A model generated the notes under the pieces. That model was not told where the DNA came from and searched no databases. It saw only the letters and a list, made by a program, of their open reading frames with translations. A stretch of 64,000 bases of DNA from Xanthomonas hortorum (GTDB taxonomy: Bacteria > Pseudomonadota > Gammaproteobacteria > Xanthomonadales > Xanthomonadaceae), in the NCBI RefSeq assembly GCF_002940005.1, contig NZ_MDEF01000006.1. One strand, given 5' to 3'. Of this stretch, positions 16,513 through 25,204 are shown one piece after another; the first letter of the stretch is position 1; every line of letters starts with the position of its first letter. The position numbers and the translations under genes are program-made.

Positions 16513-18463
16513 ATGCGCTTCCCGTTCCTGTCGCTGTCCCTGGCCGTCTCCATCGCGCTGGCCGGCTGTTCCAACGAGTCCACACCGCCGGCCGCGACCA
16601 ACGCGGCACCGGCCGCCACCGCCAAGGCCCCCGTGAAAGCAGACGCCCGCAACCACGACGAAAGCTCCTACGCCCAGCCGCAGCTGGTGGTCATCCAAGG
16701 ATCTGGCGCTGGACCTGAAGCTGGATTTCGACGCCAAGCAGATCGGCGGCACCGCGACCTACACGCTGGACTGGAAGGACAAGGCCGCCAAGCAGCTGGT
16801 GTTGGACACGCGCGAGTTGAGCATTGCGCAGGTGCAGGCCGACGACGGCAAGGGCACGCTGGCGCCGCTGCAGTTCGCGCTGGCGCCGGCCGACAAGACC
16901 TTCGGCAGCAAGCTCACCATCGAGACGCCGACTCAGCCGTCCAAGATCGTGATCACGTATCACACCGCACCGACCGCCTCGGGCCTGCAGTGGCTGGAGC
17001 CGTCGATGACCGAAGGCAAGCAGCTGCCTTTCATGTTCAGCCAGTCGCAGGCGATCCACGCGCGCAGCTGGGTGCCGTTGCAAGACACCCCGAGCGTGCG
17101 CTTCACCTATAGCGCGCATGTGACCTCGCGCCCGGACGTGATGGTGCTGATGAGCGCCGACAACGACCCCAAGGCCGCGCGCGATGGCGATTACAGCTTC
17201 AAGATGCCCGAGGCGATTCCCTCGTATCTGCTGGCGATCGCTGCAGGCGATGTGGTGTTCAAGCCGATTTCCGCGCGCTCGGGCGTCTGGGCCGAGCCGG
17301 CCATGGCCGACAAGGCCGCCAAGGAATTCGAAGACACCGAAAAGATGATCGGTGCCGCCGAAAAACTCTATGGCCCGTATCGCTGGGGCCGTTACGACAT
17401 GCTGGTGCTGCCGCCGTCGTTCCCGTTCGGCGGCATGGAAAATCCGCGCCTGACCTTCGCCACGCCCACCGTGATCGTCGGCGACAAGTCGCTGGTCTCG
17501 CTGGTCGCGCACGAACTGGCGCATAGCTGGTCGGGCAATCTGGTGACCAACGCCAGCTGGAAGGATATCTGGCTCAACGAAGGCTTCACCACCTACGTGC
17601 AGGCCCGCGTCACCGAGGCGTTGTACGGCGCGGAGATGGCCGAGATGGAGCGCGAGATCGACCAGGGCGATCTGCTGGCCGAAGTGAAGGACATGGCGCC
17701 GGCCGATCAGGCATTGGCATTGCCGCCGTTGGCCGAGCGCGACCCCGACGAAGCCTTGAGCCAGGTGGCCTACGTCAAGGGCGCGTGGTTCCTGCAGTTT
17801 CTGGAGCAGCGCTTCGGACGCGCGGTATTCGACCCGTTCCTGCGCGGCTGGTTCGACGATCACGCGTTTCAGAGCGCCACCACCGACCAGTTCGTCGATT
17901 ACCTCAACAAGAACCTGCTGGACAAGCATCCCAACACCGTGAGCGCGGCCGAAGTGGATGCGTGGTTGAAGCAGCCGGGCATCCCGGCCTTCGCCACCAA
18001 GGCCCGCTCGCGCAGCTTCTCGATCGTGGACACCGCACGCATCGCCTGGAGCGGCAGCGGCACGCTACCCAACAAGCAGGTCACCGGCGAATGGGGCACG
18101 CAGGAATGGGTGCATTTCCTCAGCGGCATGGGCGCCACCTTGAAGCCGGAACAGCTCAAGCAACTGGATGATGCCTACCACTTCACCGGCACCCCGAACG
18201 GCGAAATCGCCATGCGTTGGTACCCGCTGGCGATCCGTAGCGGCTACACCGACGCACAGGCCGCAGCAGGCGAGTTCATCGAACGCGTCGGTCGCCGCAA
18301 GCTGGTGCTGCCGATCTATGCCGAACTGTTGAAGACCCCGGACGGCATCGCCTTCGCCGAACAGGCCTTCGAAAAGGCCAAGCCCAGCTATCACCCGATC
18401 ACCACCGCATCGGTGGCCGAGATGATTGCCAAGGCCAAGGTTGCACCGGCCAAGCAGCCGTAA
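16513..18463 (+). pseudogene. M1-family metallo-aminopeptidase lipoprotein, frameshifted
   Basis: The frame from the ATG at 16513 gives a lipoprotein signal (LAGC at residues 16-19) and a low-complexity linker, then leaves the family after residue 61 (QLVVI). The M1 peptidase continues in the +1 frame from 16697 (KDLALDLKLDFDAKQIGG) to the TAA at 18463. Removing one C at 16695-16696 (ATCCAAGG to ATCAAGG) would restore a continuous protein of about 649 residues. The catalytic part is complete: GGMEN substrate motif, HELAH zinc site and the downstream Glu in WLNEGF. It could be a true pseudogene, a phase-variant or a sequencing error. A GTG at 16799 could start an N-truncated cytosolic form. 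Confidence 0.75.
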
Positions 18464-18508
18464 TGGCAGGGGAGGGCGTTGCAGACGCCCTCCCGCCGCT
18501 GCATCGCT

Positions 18509-18582
18509 GTTGTAGGAGCGCACCCGGGCGCGATGGGGCATTCCCGGTGCAGCCCCATCGCGCCCAGGTGCGCTCCTACAGT
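18509..18582. repeat. REP-like inverted pair TGTAGGAGCGCACC
   Basis: TGTAGGAGCGCACCCGGGCG and its inverse CGCCCAGGTGCGCTCCTACA flank CGATGGGGC-N-GCCCCATCG, giving a long hairpin of about 74 bases. It resembles the REP/BIME units of pseudomonads and xanthomonads that are mobilised by RAYT transposases. It lies between the M1 gene and the next lipoprotein gene. Confidence 0.8.
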
Positions 18583-18684
18583 GTCTGGCCGTCTGATCGC
18601 GGGCAGGCTGTCTGCGTAGGCCCTCGATCAATTCCATCGGGGCAGGCTGGTATCGTTGCCATTGAATTCGCCCCGGAGTCGACG

Positions 18685-19404
18685 ATGAAGTATCTGCTGA
18701 GCGCGGCCTTGTGCGTCGCTGTAGTGAGCGGCTGTACCGACCGCGAGGCGCAACGTCAGGCGCAGGAGACCGCGCAGGCACAAGCCAAGGAACAGCAAGC
18801 CGATGCGCTCGCCAAGCAATACGACGAGGCAGTGAAGGCTGAAAACTGGGACATGGCACGCGCGCATGGCGCCGCGTTGCTGGAAGGCTATGCCGGCACC
18901 GCTGCGGCCACGCGCATCGAGCCCGGTTACGCCGACATCAAGGCCAAGGGCGAGCAGGCGCGCGAACTGCGTCGCATGCAGGCGCTATGGCAGTACTCGC
19001 AGGTCCGTGCCAAGGGCGGCACGCAGCGCTCGGCGATGATCGATGCCAAGGACCGTGTGGACGTAGACGGCAGCGGCCCCAAGCCGGTGAGCCTGGTGTT
19101 CCGCGATCACCCGCAATGGAAGCGCCACAGTTATCTGGTGCTCAAGGCTGGCGACTTCAACTGCTACAGCGGCTGCAAGGTGCAGGTCTCGGCCGACGGC
19201 GGCGCAGCGCGCCCGATGGCCGCACATCGCCCCGACACCGATGAAGCGATCGCGATGTTCATCGACGACGACAAGGCGCTATGGAAACTGGCGCGCGGTG
19301 CAAAGCGCATCAGTATCGCGTTCCCGGTGAAAGCCGGCGGCACGCGTACCGCCGAGTTCGAAGTGGGTGGGCTGGATAATACGCAGATGCCGGGCTGGAA
19401 GTAG
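18685..19404 (+). CDS. Lipoprotein of unknown function
   Basis: A 239-residue predicted lipoprotein (signal MKYLLSAALCVAVVSGC, lipobox VSGC). It has a Gln/Ala-rich helical segment (about residues 20-60) and a C-terminal beta-rich domain with a CYSGC motif and VSADGGAARPMAAHRPDTDEAIAMFIDD. I do not recognise a named family, though it looks conserved in style and has a clear ribosome binding site (CGGAG). It stands alone downstream of the REP-like hairpin. Confidence 0.75.
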   Translation: MKYLLSAALCVAVVSGCTDREAQRQAQETAQAQAKEQQADALAKQYDEAVKAENWDMARAHGAALLEGYAGTAAATRIEPGYADIKAKGEQARELRRMQALWQYSQVRAKGGTQRSAMIDAKDRVDVDGSGPKPVSLVFRDHPQWKRHSYLVLKAGDFNCYSGCKVQVSADGGAARPMAAHRPDTDEAIAMFIDDDKALWKLARGAKRISIAFPVKAGGTRTAEFEVGGLDNTQMPGWK

Positions 19405-19562
19405 ACGCCACTGCCGACCGCGCGGCACATAGACGCGCGGTCGGTGCACTGCATCGGTGTGTGCCGCGCGACTATCCTGGTGATTGCGCAAGGTGTGCTT
19501 TCGCCTGACGATTGCCTGCCGTGTTGCGTTCACCACTCTCACGTCTTCGCACGTATGCACGT

Positions 19563-20186
19563 ATGGACTGCATGACCATCACACAGACATCTCCCGCGTT
19601 GTCCAGGTACCGCCACTGGGTGTTCGACATGGATGGCACGCTGACCGAAGCCGTGCATGATTTCGTGTTGATTCGACGCGCGCTGGACATCCCGCCTGAG
19701 GCCGACATCCTGCATCACCTGGCATCGCTCCCTGCCGACCAGGCTGCTGCCAAACACGCATGGTTACTCGAGCACGAGCGTGAGCTCGCACGGACCGCAC
19801 GCGCCGCGCCCGGTGCAGTGGAATTGGTGCGTGCATTGCAGGCGGCCGGATGCCAACTCGGCATGCTTACCCGCAACGCACGCGAACTGGCGCAGGTGAC
19901 GTTGCAGGCGATCGGCCTGCACGATGCATTTGCCTGGGACACCATCGTCGGCCGTGATGAGGCCGCGCCCAAACCCGCGCCCGATGGCCTGCAGTATTTC
20001 GAACGACGCTGGTCGGTCGACGGTGCGGCATTGGTGATGGTCGGCGACCACCACAACGACCTGGCCTGCGGTCGTGCCGTTGGCGCCTGCACGGTGCTGG
20101 TCAACACGCCGGGTGACCCTTGGCCCGGCTTTGCCGACTGGCGTCTGCAGGATTGCAGGCAGTTGCTGATGCGGTGGAAAGGCTAG
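19563..20186 (+). CDS. HAD-family phosphatase (phosphoglycolate phosphatase-like)
   Basis: A cytosolic HAD hydrolase of 207 residues. Motif I is FDMDGTLTEA (nucleophile and acid/base Asp), motif II is the Thr of MLTRNA, motif III is the Lys in APKPAPDGL, and motif IV is VGDHHNDLACGRAVG. A small helical cap (about residues 30-85) places it with phosphoglycolate/beta-phosphoglucomutase-type enzymes. The substrate is not readable. The start is uncertain: ATG at 19563 or 19572, neither with a convincing ribosome binding site. Confidence 0.85.
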   Translation: MDCMTITQTSPALSRYRHWVFDMDGTLTEAVHDFVLIRRALDIPPEADILHHLASLPADQAAAKHAWLLEHERELARTARAAPGAVELVRALQAAGCQLGMLTRNARELAQVTLQAIGLHDAFAWDTIVGRDEAAPKPAPDGLQYFERRWSVDGAALVMVGDHHNDLACGRAVGACTVLVNTPGDPWPGFADWRLQDCRQLLMRWKG

Positions 20187-20293
20187 CGCGCTGTCTGGCA
20201 AGCAGGCGGAAAGCGCGGATTCCGACGCCGCGCACAGACCAACCCACACATGCAACGTCTGTCAGTCCTGTGCGAGTGCTTCGGCTCATGGAG

Positions 20294-20400
20294 GGCGCTT
20301 GCACGCGCACCAGCGTGGGACACGCCGCAAGTACGTCCGTGTAGGCTCTTACGCGGCATCCATGCCGCGTAAGGTCCCACGCCGGTACGCGCGCAAGCGC
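20294..20400. repeat. 100-bp palindromic repeat, copy 1
   Basis: The outer stem GGCGCTTGCACGCG..GTGGGAC pairs with GTCCCAC..CGCGCAAGCGCC. The inner hairpin is CTTACGCGGCATCCATGCCG closing with CGTAAG. It shares the inner core with copies at 30225-30375, 40540-40760 and 53937-54150, while its outer stem differs in sequence but keeps pairing. Confidence 0.85.
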
Positions 20401-20512
20401 CACCGGTTGTTGTCGGTGGTTGACGGAAAAGCGGGGTCTGACTTACCTAACGTGCGTTGGAACGTGGAATCCAACCATCTGCACCACCGATGTAACAGCA
20501 CGCCCGGTGCAA

Positions 20513-20534
20513 ACTGTGCCAAAACCGTGACAGT
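20513..20534 (+). promoter_or_regulatory. Candidate activator-binding inverted repeat
   Basis: ACTGT-N12-ACAGT, centred about 85 bases upstream of the -24 element, which is where enhancer-binding sites for sigma-54 activators usually lie. It is only a candidate; the binding sequence of the activator at 30551-32524 is not known to me. Confidence 0.3.
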
Positions 20535-20605
20535 GCACCTCGCTCAAGCGACTGCCATCACAGCAAAGCCTCGCTGCCCCGACATGGTGCATCGCACCAG
20601 TGCAC

Positions 20606-20621
20606 TGGCATGGCGTTTGCT
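20606..20621 (+). promoter_or_regulatory. Sigma-54 (-24/-12) promoter of the quinoprotein operon
   Basis: TGGCATGGCGTTTGCT matches the sigma-54 consensus TGGCACG-R-N3-TTGCW at all specified bases but one, with the diagnostic GG-N10-GC spacing. Transcription would start near 20632, leaving a leader of about 97 bases with a GAAGGGG ribosome binding site before the ATG at 20729. Confidence 0.75.
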
Positions 20622-20728
20622 CTCTTCTCCCTCGACGTTTCCGACGTCTGCGACGCAACTGGCTGCAACTGTGCCTGCGCTGCGGATGTTTCAACCGACT
20701 GGTTGTTCAATCGAAGGGGTAGACGCAT

Positions 20729-22747
20729 ATGCATCAATCTTCCTGTCGCAGCATTCGCAGCGGTGCGCTGCTCATGCTTGCGCTGAGCGCCGCGCTGTCC
20801 GGCTGTAAAAAGGACGCCGCCACTGAAACTGCAGCGCCCGCACCGGCAGCCGCGCCCGCCGCTGCGCCGCCGGCCGCCGCCGTGGTCGACACCGATGGCG
20901 AATTCACCACCAATGCCAGCAACCCGGATAACTGGGGCGGCATTGGGCGCGACTTCGCACTTACCCGGCATAGCCCGCTGGCCGAAATCAATCGCGACAA
21001 CGTCAAGAATCTGAAAATGTCGTGGGAGATGAAGACCGATGCCACGCGCGGCCACGAAGGCCAGCCGCTGGTGATCGGCAGCATCATGTACATGGTCAGT
21101 GCCTACCCGAACAACGTGTTCGCCATCGACCTGGCGGCGCAGGACGACGGTGGCAAGGTGTTGTGGAAATACACCCCGCAGCAGGACGAACGCTCGGTGG
21201 CGGTGGCGTGCTGCGATACGGTCAACCGCGGCGCTTCGTATGCCGATGGCAAGCTGGTGTTCGGCAGCCTGAGCGGCGATGTGATCGCACTCGATGCCAA
21301 GACCGGCAAGGAAGTGTGGAAGCAGAAACTCGGGCATCCGGACAAGGGCGAAACCATCACCATGGCGCCGATCATTGCCGACGGCAAAGTGATCGCCGGC
21401 ATCAGCGGCAACGAGTTCGGCGTGCTCGGGCGCGTGGCTGCCTATAGCCTGGCCGATGGCAAGCAGGTGTGGTCCTGCGATGCGGCCGGCACCGACAAAT
21501 CGATCTGCCTGGGTGCGGATTTCAACAAGGCCAATCCGCAGCATGGTCAGCTCGGCGATCTGGGTGTGAAGACCTTTCCCAACGACGAATGGAAGCGCGG
21601 CGGCGGCGCGGCCTGGGGCTGGTACAGCTACGACCCGAAGTTGAAGCTGCTCTATTACGGCACCGGTAATCCCGGCCTGTGGAGCCCGTCGTATCGCTGC
21701 GGCAAGACCTCGCAGGAGGAATGCAACAACGGCGAGCATGACAACAAGTGGTCGATGACCCTGTTCGCACGCAAGATCGATACCGGCGAAGCGGTGTGGG
21801 GCTATCAGAAGACCCCGTTCGACCAATGGGATTACGACGGCATCAACGAGCCGATCCTGGTCGATCTGACCATCGACGGCAAGGAAGTTCCGTCCGTGGT
21901 GCAATTCGATCGTAATGGCTTTGCCTACGTGCTCGATCGTCGCGACGGCACCTTGCTGCGCGCGCACAAGTTCGTGCCGGCCAACTGGGCCGAGCGCATC
22001 GACATGAAGACCGGTCGCCCGGTCAAAGTGGCCGCGCATTCGCCACTGGAACGCGGCAAGAAAGTGCAGGCGTTCCCCTCGGCAATGGGCGGCAAGGACC
22101 AGCAGCCGTGCTCGGTGGACCCGGCCAATTCGGCGGTGTTCTTCTGCGGCACCAACAACTGGCATATGGAGCTGGAACCGCAGGAACGCGGCAACACCAT
22201 GATGGGTCTGCCCTACGTGTTCGCCAACGTGATGATGAAGCCCAACGAGCCGGGTGCGCTGGGCATCGTCAAGGCGTTCGATGTGGTGGAAGGCAAGTCC
22301 AAGTGGGAGATCAAGGAGAAGTTCCCGGTGTGGAGCGGCACCCTGGTCACCGATGGCGGGCTGGTGTTCTATGGCACGCTGGATGGTTGGTTCCGTGCGG
22401 TGGACAAGGACACCGGCAAGAAGCTGTGGGAGATGAAACTGCCCTCCGGCATCATCGGCAACCCGATCGCCTACAAGGCCAATGGGCACCAGTACGTGGC
22501 GGTGTTCTCCGGCATCGGTGGCTGGATCGGCTTGCCGGTGGCCGCAGGTCTGGACCCGGCCGATCCGTATGGCGCGCTGGGCGCCGCCGGTCTGGCATTC
22601 GGAGCCGGTTTCGACAAGATCCCGCTCGGCGGCATGGTGCACACCTTCCGCATCGATGGCGCCGGCAAGACCGTGACCGCCAGTGCCACCGCCACTGCGG
22701 CCGCAGGTGGCGGCACCGCCAACGCCGCAGCGAAGACCGCACGATGA
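20729..22747 (+). CDS. xoxF: Lanthanide-type PQQ-dependent alcohol dehydrogenase (XoxF-like), lipoprotein
   Basis: Eight-bladed quinoprotein dehydrogenase of 672 residues oxidising methanol or other primary alcohols in the periplasm and passing electrons to a cytochrome c. The vicinal cysteines C161-C162, the metal/PQQ ligands E229 (SGNEFG), N314 (GTGNPG) and catalytic D368 are present. D370 in DQWDYDG is the extra aspartate that marks lanthanide-dependent XoxF enzymes; calcium MxaF has Ala there. Unusually, the N-terminus is a lipoprotein signal (lipobox LSGC, C26) followed by an Ala/Pro linker to about residue 55, not a cleavable SPI signal. A Cys-containing loop (RCGKTSQEECNNGE, 323-336) precedes DNKW. 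First gene of the operon. PQQ synthesis genes are not in the window. Confidence 0.9.
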   Translation: MHQSSCRSIRSGALLMLALSAALSGCKKDAATETAAPAPAAAPAAAPPAAAVVDTDGEFTTNASNPDNWGGIGRDFALTRHSPLAEINRDNVKNLKMSWEMKTDATRGHEGQPLVIGSIMYMVSAYPNNVFAIDLAAQDDGGKVLWKYTPQQDERSVAVACCDTVNRGASYADGKLVFGSLSGDVIALDAKTGKEVWKQKLGHPDKGETITMAPIIADGKVIAGISGNEFGVLGRVAAYSLADGKQVWSCDAAGTDKSICLGADFNKANPQHGQLGDLGVKTFPNDEWKRGGGAAWGWYSYDPKLKLLYYGTGNPGLWSPSYRCGKTSQEECNNGEHDNKWSMTLFARKIDTGEAVWGYQKTPFDQWDYDGINEPILVDLTIDGKEVPSVVQFDRNGFAYVLDRRDGTLLRAHKFVPANWAERIDMKTGRPVKVAAHSPLERGKKVQAFPSAMGGKDQQPCSVDPANSAVFFCGTNNWHMELEPQERGNTMMGLPYVFANVMMKPNEPGALGIVKAFDVVEGKSKWEIKEKFPVWSGTLVTDGGLVFYGTLDGWFRAVDKDTGKKLWEMKLPSGIIGNPIAYKANGHQYVAVFSGIGGWIGLPVAAGLDPADPYGALGAAGLAFGAGFDKIPLGGMVHTFRIDGAGKTVTASATATAAAGGGTANAAAKTAR

Positions 22748-22803
22748 GATCCAGGCAAGGCGTTGCAAGCGCGCACCGGCAGCTGGCTGCCGGTGCGCGT
22801 GGC

Positions 22804-24510
22804 ATGAGCCGGCAGCTGCGTCAGCTGCTGGTGCTTTACAGCCTCGGACTCGTCGCCGCAGGCTGCACACGCGAGCCGTCCTCACCGGCGGCTCGCGCTT
22901 CTTCTTTGGAGGTGGCGCCCACTGCGGCGTCACCACCTGCATCAACAGCATCAACAGCGGCCTCCATGTCACCGCCTGTACCGGACCCGCACGTGCTGCG
23001 GGTCTGCGCCGACCCGGGCAACATGCCGTTGTCCAACAAGGCCGCCGAGGGCTTCCAGAACAAGATCGCGCAGGTCGTGGCCGATGCCATGGGCCGGCGC
23101 CTGGAATACGAGTGGCGCACCTACTACCAACGCGGGCTGGCACGCAGCACCATCAATGCCGGCCGCTGCGATGTGTTGATGGACCTCAACAGCGATTTCG
23201 AGCAGGGCCTGACCACGCGCCCGCTGTATCGCTCGGCCTATGTGCTGGTGACGCGCAAAGGTTTAGATCTGGTGCCGACCTCGCTGGACGACCCGGCACT
23301 GAAAAAACTGCGGCTGGGCGTGTTCCAGAGTTCGCCCGCACGCCAGGCGTTATACGAGCACGGCATCAGCGGCGATGTGCAGTATCTGTTCTATGACTCG
23401 GCCACCGCGCCGGAAGAACATCCCGGCAAGTTGGTCGAACGCGTCGCCGCCAACGAACTGGATGCGGCCGAATCCTGGGGCCCGGTGGCCGGGTATTACG
23501 CGCAACGCAGCGGGCTGGGCGTGGTGCCGCTCAACACCATCGACGATTCGGTCTTGGAGTACTCGATGGCGTGGGCGGTGTCGCGCAAGAACGCAGACCT
23601 GCGCGATGCGTTGAACACGGCCCTGCAACAGAGCGCGGCAAAGATCGCCGAAATTCTGCGCAGTTACCACGTGCCGCTGGTGCGGTGTAGCGACTGCGTG
23701 GTGGCAGGCGATCTGGCATCGCACGGGCCGTATGCGACGCCGACGCCGGTCTCGAAGGCGCCGAGCCCGGCCGCGTCGTCGCAGGAACTGGCGCAGCTGC
23801 AACTGCGCATCGCCGACGGTGCCGACCCGAACCAGGAACTGGCGCATGCGCTGGATGCCGGCGATGGCGTGCGTGCGGCGTGGCTGTTGCGGCATGGCGC
23901 CGATGCCAATCGTCCCAACCTGCTCGGCGAGCCGCCGTTGCATCAGGCCATCCGCAATCAGGAACCGGATCTGGTCAGCCTGTTGCTCGATGCCGGTGCA
24001 CGCCTGGATGCGCGCGATGCCAGTGGCTGGACCGCGTTGATGAAGGCGGCCTGGGCCAACGATGCCGACAGTGTGGCCAAGTTGCTGGGCAAGCGTGCAC
24101 CGGTGGACACCGTCTCCAGCGATGGCTGGAGCGCGCTGGAGTTGGCGGTGTCCTACGCCGATGTCGGCGTGGTGCAGGCATTGCTGGCAGCGGGTGCGAA
24201 CGTGCGGCGTGCCAATCCCACCGGGTTCACGCCGGTGATGTTTGCGGTAGCGCGTGACGACCCGGCGATTCTCGATGCGGTGCTGGCACGCGGGGCCGAC
24301 GTCGGCCACGCAAACCAGGCCGGCGTCACCGCATTGATGCTGGCCGCAGCGGCCGGGCGCGAATCAGTGGCCAAGCGCTTGTTGGCGGCCGGTGCCGATC
24401 CTGCCGCACGTAATCGCGATGGCAAGACCGCCGCCGCGTTGGCGCAGGCACGCGGCGACACCGCGCTGGCCACGCTGCTCACAAAGGCCAAGCGTCCGTC
24501 TCGGCAATGA
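22804..24510 (+). CDS. XoxJ/MxaJ-like periplasmic binding protein fused to ankyrin repeats
   Basis: A 568-residue protein in two parts. Residues about 58-310 are a solute-binding fold like MxaJ/XoxJ (LRVCADPGNMPLSNKAAEGFQNKIAQ, then RCDVLMDL and LRLGVFQSSPAR), a family that accompanies quinoprotein dehydrogenases and is thought to help their maturation. Residues about 335-560 contain at least six ankyrin repeats (for example DASGWTALMKAAWANDADSV and QAGVTALMLAAAAGRESVAK). The signal MSRQLRQLLVLYSLGLVAAGC suggests a lipoprotein, so the start was put at 22804. The ATG at 22744, overlapping the xoxF stop (ATGA), is also in frame and would imply translational coupling. Ankyrin repeats on a XoxJ-type protein are, to my knowledge, not standard. 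Confidence 0.85.
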   Translation: MSRQLRQLLVLYSLGLVAAGCTREPSSPAARASSLEVAPTAASPPASTASTAASMSPPVPDPHVLRVCADPGNMPLSNKAAEGFQNKIAQVVADAMGRRLEYEWRTYYQRGLARSTINAGRCDVLMDLNSDFEQGLTTRPLYRSAYVLVTRKGLDLVPTSLDDPALKKLRLGVFQSSPARQALYEHGISGDVQYLFYDSATAPEEHPGKLVERVAANELDAAESWGPVAGYYAQRSGLGVVPLNTIDDSVLEYSMAWAVSRKNADLRDALNTALQQSAAKIAEILRSYHVPLVRCSDCVVAGDLASHGPYATPTPVSKAPSPAASSQELAQLQLRIADGADPNQELAHALDAGDGVRAAWLLRHGADANRPNLLGEPPLHQAIRNQEPDLVSLLLDAGARLDARDASGWTALMKAAWANDADSVAKLLGKRAPVDTVSSDGWSALELAVSYADVGVVQALLAAGANVRRANPTGFTPVMFAVARDDPAILDAVLARGADVGHANQAGVTALMLAAAAGRESVAKRLLAAGADPAARNRDGKTAAALAQARGDTALATLLTKAKRPSRQ

Positions 24511-24583
24511 CTTCGGCAATGACTGTGTCACCTGCCGCGTGCACGGGGTGCGCGGTGTTCCCTCCGATCAGAAAGGTTCGTCC

Positions 24584-25204
24584 ATGCGCAAGTCCACTGT
24601 GGGTTGTTTCGATCGTTCCATGCGCGCACCGCTGTGCGCGTTGATGCTCAGCGTTGTGCTGGCCGCGTGCGGCAAGGAGGCGCCGCCATCTGCGCCCGCA
24701 TCTGAGGCGGCCGCTCCGCCGGCTGCCAATACGCCTGCGCCGGCCACCGGTACCGCCGCGCCTGCGCCTGCAGCGGCGACTGCCGGGGTGCCCAACCCGG
24801 GAGCCGGGCCTGCGCCGGATCCGGCCACGCCGCCCGCCGCGCCTGCCACTGTCGTGCCGATTCCGAAAGGACCCGAGGTCAAGGTCACGCCCGAGCTGAT
24901 TGCCGAAGGCAAGAAGATCTATTTCTCGGCCGGTTGCAACGCCTGTCACGGCGGCACCGGTGGCGGTGGCATGTGCCCGCCGTTGACCAACGACATCTGG
25001 GTGTATGGCAGCGACGACGACACGTTGCGCGCGCTGATCAGCGAAGGCACCGCAGCGATGATCACCCACGGCAAGACCCGCATCGGGCATGAAAAAGTGG
25101 TCGGGCAGATGCCGCCGTTCGCGCCGGTGCTCAAGCCGGGCGACACCGAAAAATTGCTCGCCTTCATCCATTCGATCAACAAGACCGCGGGCAAGGCGCA
25201 ATGA
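24584..25204 (+). CDS. c-type cytochrome lipoprotein, probable XoxG-like electron acceptor
   Basis: A 206-residue monohaem cytochrome c. The lipobox LAAC (about residues 26-29) is followed by an unusually long Ala/Pro linker (about 30-95) and then the haem domain. This has CNACHG haem binding, GGGMCPPLTNDIW, and a methionine ligand candidate in GQMPPFAP. It is placed to take electrons from the quinoprotein, as XoxG/MxaG do, and to hand them to a terminal oxidase route. The role is inferred from the operon. The ribosome binding site GAAAGG precedes the ATG, and the gene ends in an ATGA overlap with the propeller gene. Confidence 0.85.
   Translation: MRKSTVGCFDRSMRAPLCALMLSVVLAACGKEAPPSAPASEAAAPPAANTPAPATGTAAPAPAAATAGVPNPGAGPAPDPATPPAAPATVVPIPKGPEVKVTPELIAEGKKIYFSAGCNACHGGTGGGGMCPPLTNDIWVYGSDDDTLRALISEGTAAMITHGKTRIGHEKVVGQMPPFAPVLKPGDTEKLLAFIHSINKTAGKAQ

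Larger units (their letters stand above)
20187..20728. other. Intergenic region with palindrome and sigma-54 control region
   Basis: 541 bases without a supportable gene. 20294-20400 is a copy of the 100-bp palindrome family. 20420-20728 is the upstream control region of the quinoprotein operon, with an inverted repeat at 20513-20534 and a -24/-12 promoter at 20606-20621. The long open frame across it is not convincing. Confidence 0.6.

Noticed and set aside
20299..20808. 169-codon open frame running into xoxF
   Set aside because: It begins inside the palindromic repeat, crosses the sigma-54 promoter and ends inside xoxF in another frame.
20558..23143. 861-codon open frame on the minus strand opposite xoxF
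   Set aside because: It is the antisense shadow of a high-GC gene. The plus-strand protein has clear family motifs, and the minus-strand translation has none.
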